DNA from: Erinaceus europaeus
Lineage: Eukaryota; Chordata; Mammalia; Eulipotyphla; Erinaceidae
NCBI RefSeq assembly: GCF_950295315.1
Contig: NC_080164.1
Span: 12,183,659 to 12,247,658 of the forward strand
Direction: 5' to 3'
DNA length: 64,000 bases
This document shows, in pieces, positions 24,344 to 36,300 of this stretch. The first letter of the stretch is position 1; each line of letters begins with the position of its first letter. The notes beneath the pieces were generated by a model. That model ran no database searches. It saw only the letters and a program-made list of their open reading frames with translations, and was not told the DNA's origin. Made by a program: the position numbers and the translations under genes.

Positions 24344-24475
24344 AGCCTTCTATAAAGAAAGCAAGATTTTGAAAGACTTGGAGTGGAAAACCCTTGCTGT
24401 CCATTGCTTCCTATCTGACTAAAGAAACTAAAGACTTCACTCACCTTCTGTGAGTTTACGTTTTCTCTTTTTTAA

Positions 24476-24766
24476 AATATTTATTTATTTATTTCCTTTT
24501 TGTTGCCCTTGTTGTTTTTATTGTTGTTGTAGTTATTATTGTTGTTGTTATGGATGTTATCATTGTTGGATAGGACAGAGAGAAATGGAGAGAGGAAGGG
24601 AAGACAGAGAGGGGGAGAGAAAGGTAGACACCTGCAGACCTGCTTCACCGCCTGTGAAGCAACTCCCCTGCAGGTGAGGAGCCGGGGGCTCGAACCAGGA
24701 TTGTCACTGTGGTCCTTGAGCTTTATGCCATGTCGCTTAATCCTCTGTGCTTCTGCCCAACTCCTG
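24476..24766 (-). repeat. SINE A (ERI type)
   Basis: A complete minus-strand copy from ATATTTATTTATTTATTTCC to a head ending TGCCCAACTCC. The flanks TGAGTTTACGTTTTCT (24450-24465) and TGAGTTCATGTTTTCT (about 24766-24781) are a diverged target duplication. Confidence 0.93.
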
Positions 24767-24896
24767 AGTTCATGTTTTCTTATCATCATCATGTAGCAAA
24801 TACCATTTCCTGTTAGGAATTGTGAGGAAATTACTACCGATTGAATGCCTACTGTGTCTGCCTAATTATTAATTTCAGTGCCACACATTTCTTTTT

Positions 24897-25100
24897 TCAT
24901 TTATTGGATAGAGACAGAGAGAAAATAAGAAGAAAGCGGGGAGATAGAGAAAGAGAGAGAAAGAGACGGAAGAGGGGCATCTGTAGCACTGCTTTACTAT
25001 TTGGGAATCTTCCCCTCTGCAGATGAGGACCAGGCACTCGAACCCAGATCCTTGCATACTGTAACATCTGTGCTCTACCAGGTGAGCCACAGCCTGTCCC
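24897..25100 (-). repeat. SINE B
   Basis: CATTTATTGGATAGAGACAG marks the tail side and the head ends CAGCCTGTCCC. A (CCCA)n stretch at 25100-25130 borders the head. Confidence 0.9.
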
Positions 25101-25130
25101 ACCCACCCACCCACCCACCACCCCCCCCCA

Positions 25131-25690
25131 CACCACTAATTCCACTAATTTCTTAATGGTTTGTCTAATGGAGATCACAATATTCTCAACTGTTACACTC
25201 AGGGTCCTGCATGCACTGATGAAATACACAATTCTTCTGAAAGGCAAAAGTCGGGAAACCTTCAAATACTAATGCTTTCTAATTACTCATTTACTTAATA
25301 TACTCTTAATGGCTCTCAGTACTTAGTTGAGCATTGTTTAGAAGAGTATCAATCCTCTGCCCAGACATTGATGTAAGAATTTGGGGCATGTGAGATTGTC
25401 GAAACTGTTTTATTAAAAGTTAGTTAAAAGTACAGCTTGTAGAAATGTGTGAGTTTGATAGGTATAACTCGGATTCATGCATATATGCGAGGGTAATGTA
25501 AATGCTCTATAAAGACAGTATGCTGAGATAATCCTTATTTAAAAGTTATGAGTATTAAAGAAAATCAAGCAGGTTTTAAAAAAATAATCAGTGGATGAAA
25601 ACAAGACCTACCCCAGGTGGATAGAGATGTGAGGTAGTTCTAGGCAATTTGACACTCACAGATGAAGATCTATATTCTAATTATATATGA
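25131..25690. other. Unique intergenic DNA, no gene seen
   Basis: A+T-rich, nothing recognised. Confidence 0.45.
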
Positions 25691-25697
25691 TTTTCTA

Positions 25698-26300
25698 TTT
25701 TTTAATTTTTATTTTTAAAATGGAAATATTGACAATACTATAGGATAAAAGGGATACATTTCCACATAATGCTCAAGCCCAGAGATCCATATCCAATCCC
25801 GTTCCTTGGTAGCATCCCTATTTTTTATCCCTCTAGGAATGTGTACCCAGGATCATTATGAGGTGCAGAATGTGGAAGGTCTGGCCTCTGTAATTGCTTT
25901 CCTGCTGAACATGGGCATTGGCAGGTCAATCCATACTCCCATCTTGTCTCTCTCTTTCCCTAGTGAGGTGGGGCTCTGGGGATGTGGGGCTCTAGGACAC
26001 ATCGGTGGGGTCATCTGCCCAGGGAAGTCAGGTTGGCATCTGGAACCTGGTAGCTGATAAAGAGTTAAGATATAAAGCAGCCTAGTCCTTTTTCCAATTA
26101 TTGATATCATCTCCCTTGACAATAATCTGGGTCCACTTGCATATTAGATGTCAGGTTGAGGCATACACTAGTAAAGTCATGGGCCTCTTAGAATATACCT
26201 AAAATAGAGTGTTTTCCAAAACAGAGACCCCAAATCTTCATCTGCAGTACTCTTGCCTTTAGGTTCATGATTACTCATTAGATTTTATTAAGAATGTCAA
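25698..26300 (-). mobile_element. L1 3' end with inverted 5' segment (twin-priming form)
   Basis: 25698-26088 is the distal L1 3' UTR on the minus strand. 26095-26300 is the adjacent upstream part of the same UTR but on the plus strand: AGAATATACCTAAAATAGAG at 26192 matches 56242 in the plus-strand L1. The two parts join with almost no loss, the form expected when two primers start on one L1 RNA. Confidence 0.78.
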
Positions 26301-27135
26301 AAAGGAATTTTATGAAACACTGTTGTACCTGCTCCAGCATTAAAGGATTTTACAGTTTCCCAGGGAGACTGAAAACTAAGTTCTAAACTGTTTGCATTCA
26401 GAGGGACTTTTCTAGTCTAACTTTTTTAGTCTTAGGTAAATATTTCAAAAGAATAAAGTTCACTTACTTATTTCTTACAACCTCCTCTTAGTGGAACACC
26501 ATTTTCTCTTAGATTCTTTTAAGCCATATACTCTGAACTGCTGAATCTGCTAGGAAATTATCTCAGAAACATACATGTTTCCTATTCAGTTGCGTTTGTT
26601 TGTTTGTTTGTTTGTTTGTTTGTTTGTTTTGGGGTTGCCAACTCCCTGATCAACTGGCATGTCTACCATTATTGATCCACTCCAGGAAATGTTGGGTTCA
26701 CAGCCATTTCTCTGCCAATGCATGTTTGTGTGGGACCACTACTAATTGCCCATGGGAGACCCCTTGGGCCCTTTAGAGCTGTAAATTTCATGCTTACAAG
26801 GCTCTCTTCCTTCCCTTAATTGTACATGCCAGCTCACCAGCCTCCCCCTTCTTGCTGCCAATGATGACATCTCAGCTCTGACTATTCAGAGCTGAGGCAG
26901 AGTGGCATGAAATAAATTCAATTCTTGTCTCAGTTTTCCTAACACATTCAATCTTTCACTCCCTTTTAGTATGTGTCCAATCCATACAACTCAGATCTCC
27001 ATTTTTAATTGTTTAGGCAATGTATTATCTAGTATTTTCCCCCTTGGGGTGTTGAAGGAATGGAAAGTTACAGTCCCTTGAGATCTAACACAATGATGGA
27101 CAGTGAAATGTGTGAGGACTAACAATTCAAACAGA
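26301..27135. other. Intergenic DNA with a (GTTT)n tract and a possible old LTR
   Basis: (GTTT)n lies at 26594-26630. The stretch 26627-26943 begins TGTTTTGGGG, has AATAAA at about 26912 and ends CCTAACA, so an LTR is possible, but no TSD or relative was found. No gene. Confidence 0.35.
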
Positions 27136-27147
27136 AACATTTGGCAA

Positions 27148-27320
27148 CTCAGGAGGAGGTGGTGCAGTGGGTAAAGTGTTTTGCTCTTAAATTTGAGGTC
27201 CTGAGTTCAACTCCAGATAACACATGTTTCAGAGTGTTATTTTGGTACTCTTTCAATCTCTCTCTCTGTCTCTCTCTCTCCCATCCTCTATCTTTTTATC
27301 TCTCATTAGTGGATAAATAT
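27148..27320 (+). repeat. SINE C
   Basis: The head AGGAGGTGGTGCAGTGGGTA is tRNA-like (box A) and box B is GAGTTCAACTCC. It then has CAGAGTGTTATTTTGG, (TC)n and a short tail. The same order appears at 42575 and 54937. Confidence 0.8.
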
Positions 27321-27330
27321 TTCTTTTAAA

Positions 27331-27455
27331 ATTTGTTTATTTATTAGTGAGAAATATAGGAGGAGAGAACCAGGCATCCTTCTGGTTCATATGCTGCTGG
27401 GGTAACTTGGGACCTCATGCTTGAGGTTCCACTGCACCACATCTCAGAACATAGG
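27331..27455 (-). repeat. SINE C, inverted copy
   Basis: GTTTATTTATTAGTGAGAAA, CTTCTGGTTCATATGCTGCT and GGGACCTCATGCTTGAGGTT are the reverse complement of the SINE C body and head. It lies head-to-tail next to the previous copy in opposite orientation, which could form a hairpin. Confidence 0.72.
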
Positions 27456-27489
27456 GATAAATATTTCTTTAAAAAAATAACAATTTTAG

Positions 27490-27745
27490 GGGAGGTTCAG
27501 TGGTAGCATAGCAGGTTAAGCGCACATGGCACAAAGTGCAAGCACTGGCATAAGGAGCTTGGTTTGAGCCCCCATCTCCCCACCTGCAGAGGAGGTCTCT
27601 TCACAAGCTGTGAAGCAGGTCTGCAGGTGTCTATCTTTCTCTCCCTTTTTCTCTCCCCTCCTCTCTCCATTTCTCTCTTTCCTATCCAACATTAACCACA
27701 TCAATAACAACAGCAATAATAAACACAACAATGATAAAAAATAAT
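27490..27745 (+). repeat. SINE A (ERI type)
   Basis: Head GGGGAGGTTCAGTGGTAGCA, box B GGTTTGAGCCC, body, linker and an AATGATAAAA tail. AATAACAATTTTAG (27476-27489) and AATAATAATTTTAG (27741-27754) form the target duplication with one difference. Confidence 0.92.
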
Positions 27746-27754
27746 AATTTTAGG

Positions 27755-27960
27755 GTAAACAAGACAGCTCACATGGGAAGGTACCTGATTTGCCATGTGT
27801 GATTTCCAGGTTCAAATCTAACACCCAACACACAGAGAGAAGCTTCTGTACTGTGTCATGATGACATTGTCTTTCTCCTCCTGTCTCTTTGTCTCTGTCT
27901 CTCTATATCTGGAAAGGAGTTGGCTCAGAGCACAGAATCTCCAAGGAAGTCAAAGAGAAG
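27755..27960 (+). repeat. SINE E
   Basis: Head AAACAAGACAGCTCACATGG with CCTGATTTGCCATGTGTGAT and box B-like GGTTCAAATC, then the CTTCTGTACTGTG block and a CTCTGTCTCTCTATATCTGG middle. Confidence 0.7.
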
Positions 27961-28023
27961 GATACAGAGGGAGGGGATTTTAGTATTTCTGTTTACTTAT
28001 ACAAATGATTCACAGCCTTGGGG

Positions 28024-28152
28024 GTTGGAGGTAGATAGCATAATGGTTATGCAAAGAGACTCTTATGCCTGAAGCTCCAAAGTTCCAGGTTCAGTCCTCT
28101 GTACCACCTTAATCCAGAGCTGGCCAGTGCTCTAGTAAAAAAAAAAAAAAGA
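28024..28152 (+). repeat. SINE D
   Basis: TAGCATAATGGTTATGCAAA, CTTATGCCTGAAGCTCCAAA, box B-like GGTTCAGTCCT and an A14 tail. The same layout recurs at 62485 and, inverted, at 58075. Confidence 0.8.
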
Positions 28153-28820
28153 CTGTTTCATTCATAGCCTTAAGGAAACATCAGAAGTGTAGGTAGATGT
28201 CATTGTCATTTACCCAAATGGCCTTCAAGCTAAATCAGCCAGCCTCAGGGTCAGTGTAAGTCCACGGGCTAACTGAATAACCTTTCTGTGAACCTTCTTT
28301 GCTCGGCTTGAAAAATGGGAATGCTAATTTCTATTAGCTTCTGTCTCAATGTTACTGTGGGAATCAAATGAAAACACATTAAAAAATGAATTGAAATGTG
28401 GAAAGCATAACCAAATGGCAATTCAATACTATTAGCTTCAGAAATTTGTCATGTTAAAAAGGGACTGTGTACCACCAGAAATACAGTGACTTTCTTTGGG
28501 AGAATCAATTACTTTGAAATCAGGTAGACTTGTACCTTGAAGAAGAAGTTAGGATGCATCGAAGCAAAATCCTCTCAGTAAAAAATAAATCACAAACACA
28601 TGTAGGAATTGTTTGACCAGGAGAGAGTTGTTAAACTATTCAGAGTCTCTGCACTTTTAATCCATAAGATAAATGTTTTATGAATGCTCTAAGAATGAAA
28701 TAAACTAATGGCACAGTAATGGTATCACAGACATCAAATATGTAAGATATATAGATAGATAGATAGATAGATATATTGCAATTATATTATTATATAATAT
28801 ATATCAGCCTGAGACAAATA
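28153..28820. other. Unique intergenic DNA, no gene seen
   Basis: It ends in an (ATAG)n microsatellite at 28750-28774. No open frame with family features. Confidence 0.5.
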
Positions 28821-28829
28821 CCACACCAA

Positions 28830-29000
28830 CTTATTTTGTTTTGCCACTAGAGTTATCACTGAGGCTCAGTGCCTGCCTACTCAATTACTCAATGACTCCA
28901 CTGTTCCTTGAAACCATTTATTCCTTTTTTTTTTTTCTCTCTCTGACAGAGACTTGGGGAGGTATAGAGAGAAAGGGAGAGAGAGTATGTGTCAACTTTT
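28830..29000 (-). repeat. SINE A fragment (tail-side module and start of the body)
   Basis: TTGCCACTAGAGTTATCACT and CAATGACTCCACTGTTCCTT are the extra 3' module in reverse. The body stops after GGGGAGGTATAGAGAGAAAG, so the head is missing. Confidence 0.65.
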
Positions 29001-29121
29001 TTAAAAAGAACTACATAGTAAGGAGAAATTATATTTCTTAGGTATTGTCAAATAGCTCATTAGTTTATGACATGACTCATACAACTAGCTCTATGACTGT
29101 TGGCACTGAGTACATCATAGT

Positions 29122-29544
29122 TGTTGGTATGCTTCTAATTCTGCTTTTAAAAACCCCTTCTGTTTCATTTGGTTTAATTCCCCCTGCATTCTATTTACAT
29201 AACACTGTATTCTATTTACATAACCTCTGTTAACAAGCACCACCCTCCCTCCAGGGCATTGGTGGTTCAGTGGTAGAATTCTTGCCTGCTCCGCCCCCTC
29301 TCCTTGTCATACCCTGATTTTCACCAGTCACTTTTCTCTCCACCCTCTCTGCATCGCATCCTGTTCCCACCCTACTGGGCTAGTATATTTATAAGGACAA
29401 GATTGTTTGTAGTTTTTAGTTTTAGCTTAGCTTGGCTTAGATTGCTCTGCGTCCTGCATGAATAAAGAGATACTGTGTACAACCCAGCCATGAGTCCCGG
29501 GTCATCTGTTACCCGCCCGTGAAGCCAGCCCAGCGAAAACAACA
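29122..29544 (+). mobile_element. LTR, family X U3 with family Y R-U5
   Basis: It starts TGTTGG and ends AAAACAACA. The U3 aligns with the LTR at 9998 (CTATTTACATAA, CTCCAGG, CCGCCCCCTC, TGATTTTCACCAGTCACTTT) and holds the tRNA-Gly-like segment at 29256-29289. A TATTTATAAGG TATA element lies near 29387 and AATAAA at 29461-29466. The stretch after AATAAA aligns instead with the LTRs at 41640 and 52429 (TTACCCGCCCGTGAAGC). The flanks CATAGT (29116-29121) and CACAGT (29543-29548) are only a near-match, so the TSD and the exact 3' end are uncertain. No internal retroviral body is attached. Confidence 0.72.
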
Positions 29545-31528
29545 CAGTCATTTATCTGGGCATCAACTGATGATTATTATCTTAGTATGGTTATTTTTTG
29601 TTTGTCTTTAAGTACAGAAGACATATAATTTAATAAAGCTTGCTTTCTAATCTTGGAAACCTTGAAATAATTCAGGATTTTGAAATATATATATATAGGC
29701 ATTTGAGTTTTAAATCTTTTTGTAGTTCTTAATAACCATTTAGAAACTCAAATATGATATATATTCTTTAGTGGCTTGACTACTGCTGCCCCCTCCCCCA
29801 TTCATGTCCATCCAAAGCTCAGAATGCTATTTCATTTGTAAATAGTGGATTTTCACATTTAAATAAACATTGCTGTATAAATCCTTGGCTGAAGCTGAGT
29901 CCTGACTCAATTTGGTGATTGATGTGTTTATAACAGAAAGGAGAGTGAGATCTAACAGAAACAGAGACACACAGGGAAGAACACAATAGTCTTTAGAGTG
30001 AGTGTTTCCACAAAGAAATGCCAGGAGCCAAGGGGAGCTAGACAAATCAAAGAACATTTCTCCCCTAGAGATTTCAGAATAATCTTAGAATCTGGACTTC
30101 TGACCTCTTGAACAAAGTGAAAGTCAATTTCTGCTATTTTACATTGAACCAAGTGATTATAGTATCCTAGGAATTAATATGCATATCAAAAATACCCCCT
30201 TTATAGTGTAGAAGGATTTCACAAATCAGTGAATAAGCTTCAAAACATTTTTACAATCCCTCCCCCTAATAGAAGCCTTATATACATAGCATTCACTCCC
30301 CCTTACCTCTTCCCTGAACCTTTGTCATTCACTTATTTTATTTCCGCTCCATCCAAGATGAGGTGAAGAAGGTTAACATCTTGCTTGATACCATATTCAT
30401 GTACTAAAGGAAGAGATCCGTTGTTTTCTGTTTACCACTAGGAAATACAGAGCTAGTGGCATGCTGGGTACATGGAAGATGTGAAAACACCTTCTGTGGG
30501 TAGTGTGTCTACCTTGTCATGTATGCAGCTCAGGTTGAAATGTGTCCCATACCTTACTGGAGAAGCTTTGGTGATGTAGTATGTCCCCTTGCCCTGGTCC
30601 CTTGTCTCTCTCATTTTTACCTGGAAAAATAAGAGCAAATCATAGAAACCCTGGTGATGATTAAAAATATGAATAAATAACAGTTATATATATATAAAAC
30701 AATAAATTTAAAGCTACCTACACAAGTAATGTGTATCTATCAATGTACTCCTTCATAGAATGTTCCATATTGGTTATATTTTATATCCAGACAAATTGAT
30801 ACGTTGAATATGAATCAGACTGAATTTATATCAGCTAGGTATGATTTCTTATTGTCATTTTATGTTTTAAGAATTGTGACTATTGTGTTTTTCTACCATA
30901 AAAAAACACCATTTATAGATTGGATTTTGGACCCAAATGAATTTTTTTTCTTGAAATAGCCTTTAATTGTGTATAGTATGATTTCAGTGATGGTATAATT
31001 TTCTAATTGGTAATTTCTACTTTTGTTAATACCAAAGAAAATTTGCAAAACAAAAGAAAAGTCTCAATATTCCATTTTAATCGTGGATTTTACTTCAAAT
31101 TAGAAACCCTTCCAACTCAGATAGGGAACAGGTACCCACTATGATTATGTCTTTTCTTTGCAATCTCCTTCTACCATAATTATTCATTCATAATGAGTCA
31201 AAGAAGACAGAAATTTATCAAGCTTTTGAGAAGAGAAAAAGAAAATTATGAAAGAGAGTGTCAACAATAAAAGAAAAAAAAACAACCTCTAAACAAATGA
31301 ACAAACTATAAAAATATATTGGTAAAACATTGGCAGACTATGTTACATACATAGAATGAAAATGCATTTTCTGGGACAAAGAATGCATCTCTAGATACCT
31401 GCACACACATGTGCATTTGTGTGTGATGACATAATGTACTATGTATGCAACTATAAGACATTCACTAGATTTTTTATGTGGTTTTTCTAGAGAGACAGTA
31501 CAGTAGAAAAGAACAAGAAAGAGACCAC
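29545..31528. other. Unique intergenic DNA, no gene seen
   Basis: A long A+T-rich stretch. No SINE core, L1 motif, exon or RNA gene recognised. Confidence 0.45.
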
Positions 31529-31540
31529 ATCATAAATTCT

Positions 31541-31827
31541 TTTTTTTAAATATTTACTTATTCCTTTTTGTTGCCATTGTTGTTTTATTGTTGTAGTTAT
31601 TATTGTTATTGATGGCTTCATTGTTGGGTGAGACAGAGAGAAATGGAGAGAGGAAGGGAAGACAGAGAGGGGAAGAGAAAGACAGACACCTGCAGACCTG
31701 CTTGCATCACCTGTGAAGCGACTCCCCTGCAGGTGGGGAGCCGGGGGCTCCAACGTGGATTCTTACACTGGTCCTTGTGCTTTGTGCCATGTGCACTTAA
31801 CCCATTGTGCCACCGCCCAACTCCCCA
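31541..31827 (-). repeat. SINE A (ERI type)
   Basis: A near-complete minus-strand copy with head ending ACCGCCCAACTCCCC. CATAAATTCT at 31531-31540 and 31831-31840 is the target duplication. Confidence 0.94.
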
Positions 31828-31849
31828 AAGCATAAATTCTTTCAATCCA

Positions 31850-31925
31850 ATGAGGCCTGGGTTCTAACCTGGTTTCACACATGGCAAGAGCAATGCCCCA
31901 GTGAACTATTTTGTTAGCCTAATTT
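31850..31925 (-). repeat. SINE E head fragment
   Basis: CTGGTTTCACACATGGCAAG and CAGTGAACTATTTTGTTAGC are the reverse complement of the SINE E head (compare 52830-52895). Confidence 0.6.
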
Positions 31926-31944
31926 TTAATTTTTTTAAAGTAAT

Positions 31945-32008
31945 TAATTTGGGATTGGTAAGATATTTCACCTGAGAAAATGTTTGCTTTGCGACCTATG
32001 CAAGACAG
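31945..32008 (+). repeat. SINE E, 5' part, split by the L1
   Basis: GGGATTGGTAAGATATTTCA and TTTGCTTTGCGACCTATGCA form the SINE E head. It stops at GCAAGACAG, where the L1 of 32009-38128 is inserted, and continues at 38129. Confidence 0.65.
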
Positions 32009-33354
32009 GTTTTTTTTTTTTTTTATTTAAGAAAGGATTAATTAACAAAACCATAGGGTAAGAGGGGTACAACTCCACACAACTCCTACCACCCAATCTC
32101 CATATCCCACCCCCTCCCCTAATAGCTTTCACATTCTCTGTCCCTCTGGGAGCATGGACCCAGGGTCATTGTGGGTTGCAGAAGGTAGAAGGTCTGGCTT
32201 CTGTAATTGCATCCCCTCTGAACATGGGCGTTGACTGGTTGGTCCATACTCCCAGTCTGCCTCTCTCTTTCCCTAGTAGGGTGTGTCTCTGGGGAAGCTG
32301 AGCTCCACGACACATTGGTGGGGTCTTCAATCCAGGGAAGCCTGGCCAGCATCCTGATGGCATCTGGAACTTGGTGACTGAAAAGAGAGTTAACATATGA
32401 AGCCAAACAAATTGTTGAGCAATCATGGACCCAAAGCTTAGAATAGTGGAGAGGAAGTGTTAGGAAGGTACTCACTGCAAACTCTAGTGTAATTCTGCTT
32501 TCAGGTATATATTTTGCAGTAGTTTATGGATACGTATGAACATATGCTCTCTCTCACAGAAACTGGTGTATATTTAGGTTTTGGACTTTGTTAGAAAGTG
32601 AACCACCTGAGATGAAATTAGAGTATACTATGAAAGGAAAGGTCTCACGTGAGTAATGAAGCTGAAGGGTTGTCATTCCACACGTGAAGTCTCTGGACAC
32701 AGTCTGAAGTGAAACATGTTGAGATGGCAATCATTGCGTTGGTTAGGTTGTGATCGGCAGATGCAATATTATTTGATACGGATTGGGAGAGGCATACGGG
32801 AAAGTGGGCCCTATCCAAGGCTTCTAGGACTGGGGGGAGTAGGGGCTCTACAGTGGAGATGTGAGGTTCCTGCTGTCTTAGGGTTCAAAAAGACAATCGA
32901 TAGTTAATGTTATTATCACATTATTTGGTAATTGGGTTAACTTTGAAAAGTCCTTTTGTTAGGGTTTGTTGTACAGTACCCAGTATCTTGTATATAGCTG
33001 TGCTATTGGTTGCTTCATATCTACTTGGTCTAGGCTTTTGAGAGAGTCTGCATATCAAATACACAGCCTATATATTAAAAAGATTCAGTTTGTGTTTTGA
33101 AAAACTTAGAGACAATTGATTTTCCCCCTCTCATATTAATTAACTAGTGATTTATATGTCTATATTTTGCTAGGAGTGTACATAAACACCATTCCCACAA
33201 CTAAAAAGACTGTGATCCCTCCCTCCCACCCACTCCCACCCCCCACTGGCACAGAAAGCTGCATGTCTACCCCTCACCACAGGGTTTTTACTTTGGTGCC
33301 CTACTTACAATTTGGTCAGGTCCTGCTTTTAGTTTCCCTTTCAGTTCTTCTTAG
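32009..33354 (-). other. L1 3' UTR
   Basis: The minus-strand counterpart of 3370-4602 with the same order of motifs, including the TTGGTGCCCTACTTACAATT start (33294) and the T-run tail. It is less G-rich in the middle than the first L1 (CCTCCCTCCCACC near 33220). Confidence 0.88.
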
Positions 33355-36300
33355 TCAACTTCTGTTGATGAGTGGGATCATCTCATACTCATCTTTATCT
33401 TTCTGACTTAGCTCACTTAACATAATTATTCTAGTTCTCTCCAAGATGGGTCAGAGAAGATGGGTTCATTGTTCTGGATAGCTGCATAGTATTCCATTTT
33501 GTATATATACTACAGCTTTCTCAGCCACTCATCTGGTGTTGGGCACCTGGGTTGATTCCAACTTTTAGCTACTATGAATTGTGCTGCTATGAACATAGGA
33601 ATACACACCTCTTTTTGGTTGGGTGTTATGGAGTCCTTGGGGTATAACCCCAGGAGAGGAATTACTGGATCATATGGAAGGTCCATGTCTAGCCTTCTGA
33701 GAGTTTTCCAGACTGCTCTCCACAGAGGCTGTACCAATTTACATTCCCACTAGCAATGTAAAAGGGTTCCTCTGTCCCCACAACCTCTCCAGCATTTGTT
33801 GCTGCTGTCCTTTTTGATGTATGCCATTCTTACAGAAGTGAGGTAGTATCTTAGTGTTGTCTTAATTTGCATTTCTCTGACAATCAGTGACCTAGAGCAG
33901 TTTTTCATATGTTTGTTAGCCTTTTGGATCTCCTCTGTAGTGAATGTTTTGTTCATAGCCTCTGCCCATTTTTGGATGGGGTTATTTGCTTTTTTGGTGC
34001 TAAATTTGCTGAGCTCTTTATATATTTTGGTGATTAGTTTCTTGTCTGATGTATGGCATGTGAAGATCTTCTCCCATTCTGTGAGGGGTCTCTCTGTTTG
34101 TTTAATGGATTCTTTGGATGTGCAGAAGGTTTTCAATTTGATGTAGTCCCATTGGTTTGTTTCTGATATAGTTTTCCTTGCAATTGGGTTTGATTCATCA
34201 AAGATGTCCTTGAGGTGTAGGTGGGAAAGTGTTTTACCAATGTTTTCCTCTAATTATTTGATTGTTTCTGGTCTGAAATCTAGGTCTTTGATCCATTTGG
34301 AGTTGATTTTTGTTTCTGGTGAGATAAACTGGTTCAATTTCATTCTTCTACATGTTTCAACCCAGTTTTCCCAGCACCATTTATTGAAGAGAGCCTCCTT
34401 TTTCCATTTAATACTTTGGGTGCCCTTATCAATGATTAGATGTCCATAGGTGTGGGGATTTATTTCTGGGCTTTCAATTCTGTTCCACTGGTCTGTGTGC
34501 CTATTTTTGTTCCAGTACCATGCTGTTTTGATGATGATGGCTTTATAATATAGTTTAAGGACTGGGAGTGTGATGCCTCCATTTCTGTTTCTTCTTCTCA
34601 AGATGGTTTTGGCAATTCTAGGTGTTTTCAGGTTCCAGATAAATGATTGTAGTGTTTGTTCTATTCTCTTAAAGATGCTTGGTGGAACTTTGATGGGTAT
34701 TGCATTAAATTTGTATATGGCTCTGGGGAGAATATTCATTTTGATGATATTTATTCTTCCAACCCATGAGCATGGGATATCTTTCCATTTCTTGGTAACG
34801 GTTTCTATTTCCTTGAGTAGCAACTCATAGTTTTCAGCATACAAATCTTTCACTTCTTTGGTCAACTTTATTCCTAGGTATTTGATTGATTTTGCTGAAA
34901 CAGTAAATGGGAGTGATTTCTGGATGTCTTCTTCTTCAGATTTAGTGTTTGCATAAAGAAATGCCACTGATTTTTGTACATTGATTTTGTAGCCTGATAC
35001 CTTGCTATATTGCCTAATAACTCTCAGTAGTTTTCTGCTGGATTCTTAAGTTTTTTCTATGTGTACTATCATATCATTTGCAAATAGTGAGAGCTTGACT
35101 TCTTCCCTTCCAATCTGTATTCCTTTGATTTCTTTCTCTTGCCTGATTGCTATGGCAATAACTTCCAATACTATGTTGAAGAGTAATGGTGACAGTGGAC
35201 AGCCCTGTCTAGTCCCTGATCTGAGGGAGAATGCTTTCAGCTTCTGTCCATTGAGTATGATGTTAGCTGTAGGTTTGCTATATATAGACTCCACTATATT
35301 GAAGAATTTCCCATCTATTCCCATTTTTTGTAGAGTTTTGAGCATGAATGAGTGTTGGATTTTGTCAAAGGCTTTCTCTGCATCTATTGAGATAATCATG
35401 TGGTTTTTGGCTTTGCTTTTATTGATGTGGTTAATGACATTGATTGACTTATGGATGTTGAACCAGCCTTGCATTCCTGGGATGAATCCCACTTGGTCAT
35501 GATGAACAATCTTTTTGATATGTTTCTGTATCTGGTTGGCCTAGATCTTGTTTAATATTTTGGCATCTATGTTCATCAGAGATATTGGTCTGTAGTTTTC
35601 CTTTTTTGTTCTTTCCCTATCAGCTTTTGGTATCAGGGTGATGTTGGCTTCATAGAAGGTGGAAGGGAGTATTTCTGTTTCTTCAGTCTTATGGAAAAGC
35701 TTAAGAAGTATGGGTACTAACTGTTTCCTGAAAGTTTTGTAGAATTCGTTTGTGAAGCCATCTGGTCCAGGACTTTTGTTGTTGGGGAGATTCTTAATAA
35801 CGGTTTCAATTTCTTTGTCTGGGTTTGGTGCATTTAGATTTTGTAGTTCTTCTTGGTTCAGTTTTGGAAGGGCATATGCTTCTAGGAATTGTTCCATTTC
35901 TTCCAGATTCTCTAGCTTGGTGGCGTATAGTTCTTTATAGAAATTTCGCAGGATTCTCTGGATTTCTGTGGCATCAGTTGTGATATTTCAACCATTGTTT
36001 ACAATTCTATTAATTTGAATCTTCTCTCTTTTTTGTTTAGTGAGTCTGGCTCGGGGGTTGTCAATTTTGTTTAATCTTTCAAAGAACCAACATTTGGCTT
36101 CATTGATCTTTTGTATGGTTCTTTTATTTTCAATGTTGTTTATTTCTCTTCGAACTTTAGTGATTTCTGTCCTTCTGGTTGCTTTAGGGTTCCTTTGTTC
36201 CTGTTCCTCTATGTCCTTGAGGTGTGCAGTAAGGTCGTTCATTTGAGCTTCTTCTTGGTGTTTAATATGTGATTGTATGGCTATAAGTTTCCCTCTCAGT

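Noticed and set aside
29256..29289. A tRNA-Gly gene or pseudogene on its own
   Set aside because: Only the 5' half is present, and it is embedded at the same place in two LTR copies.
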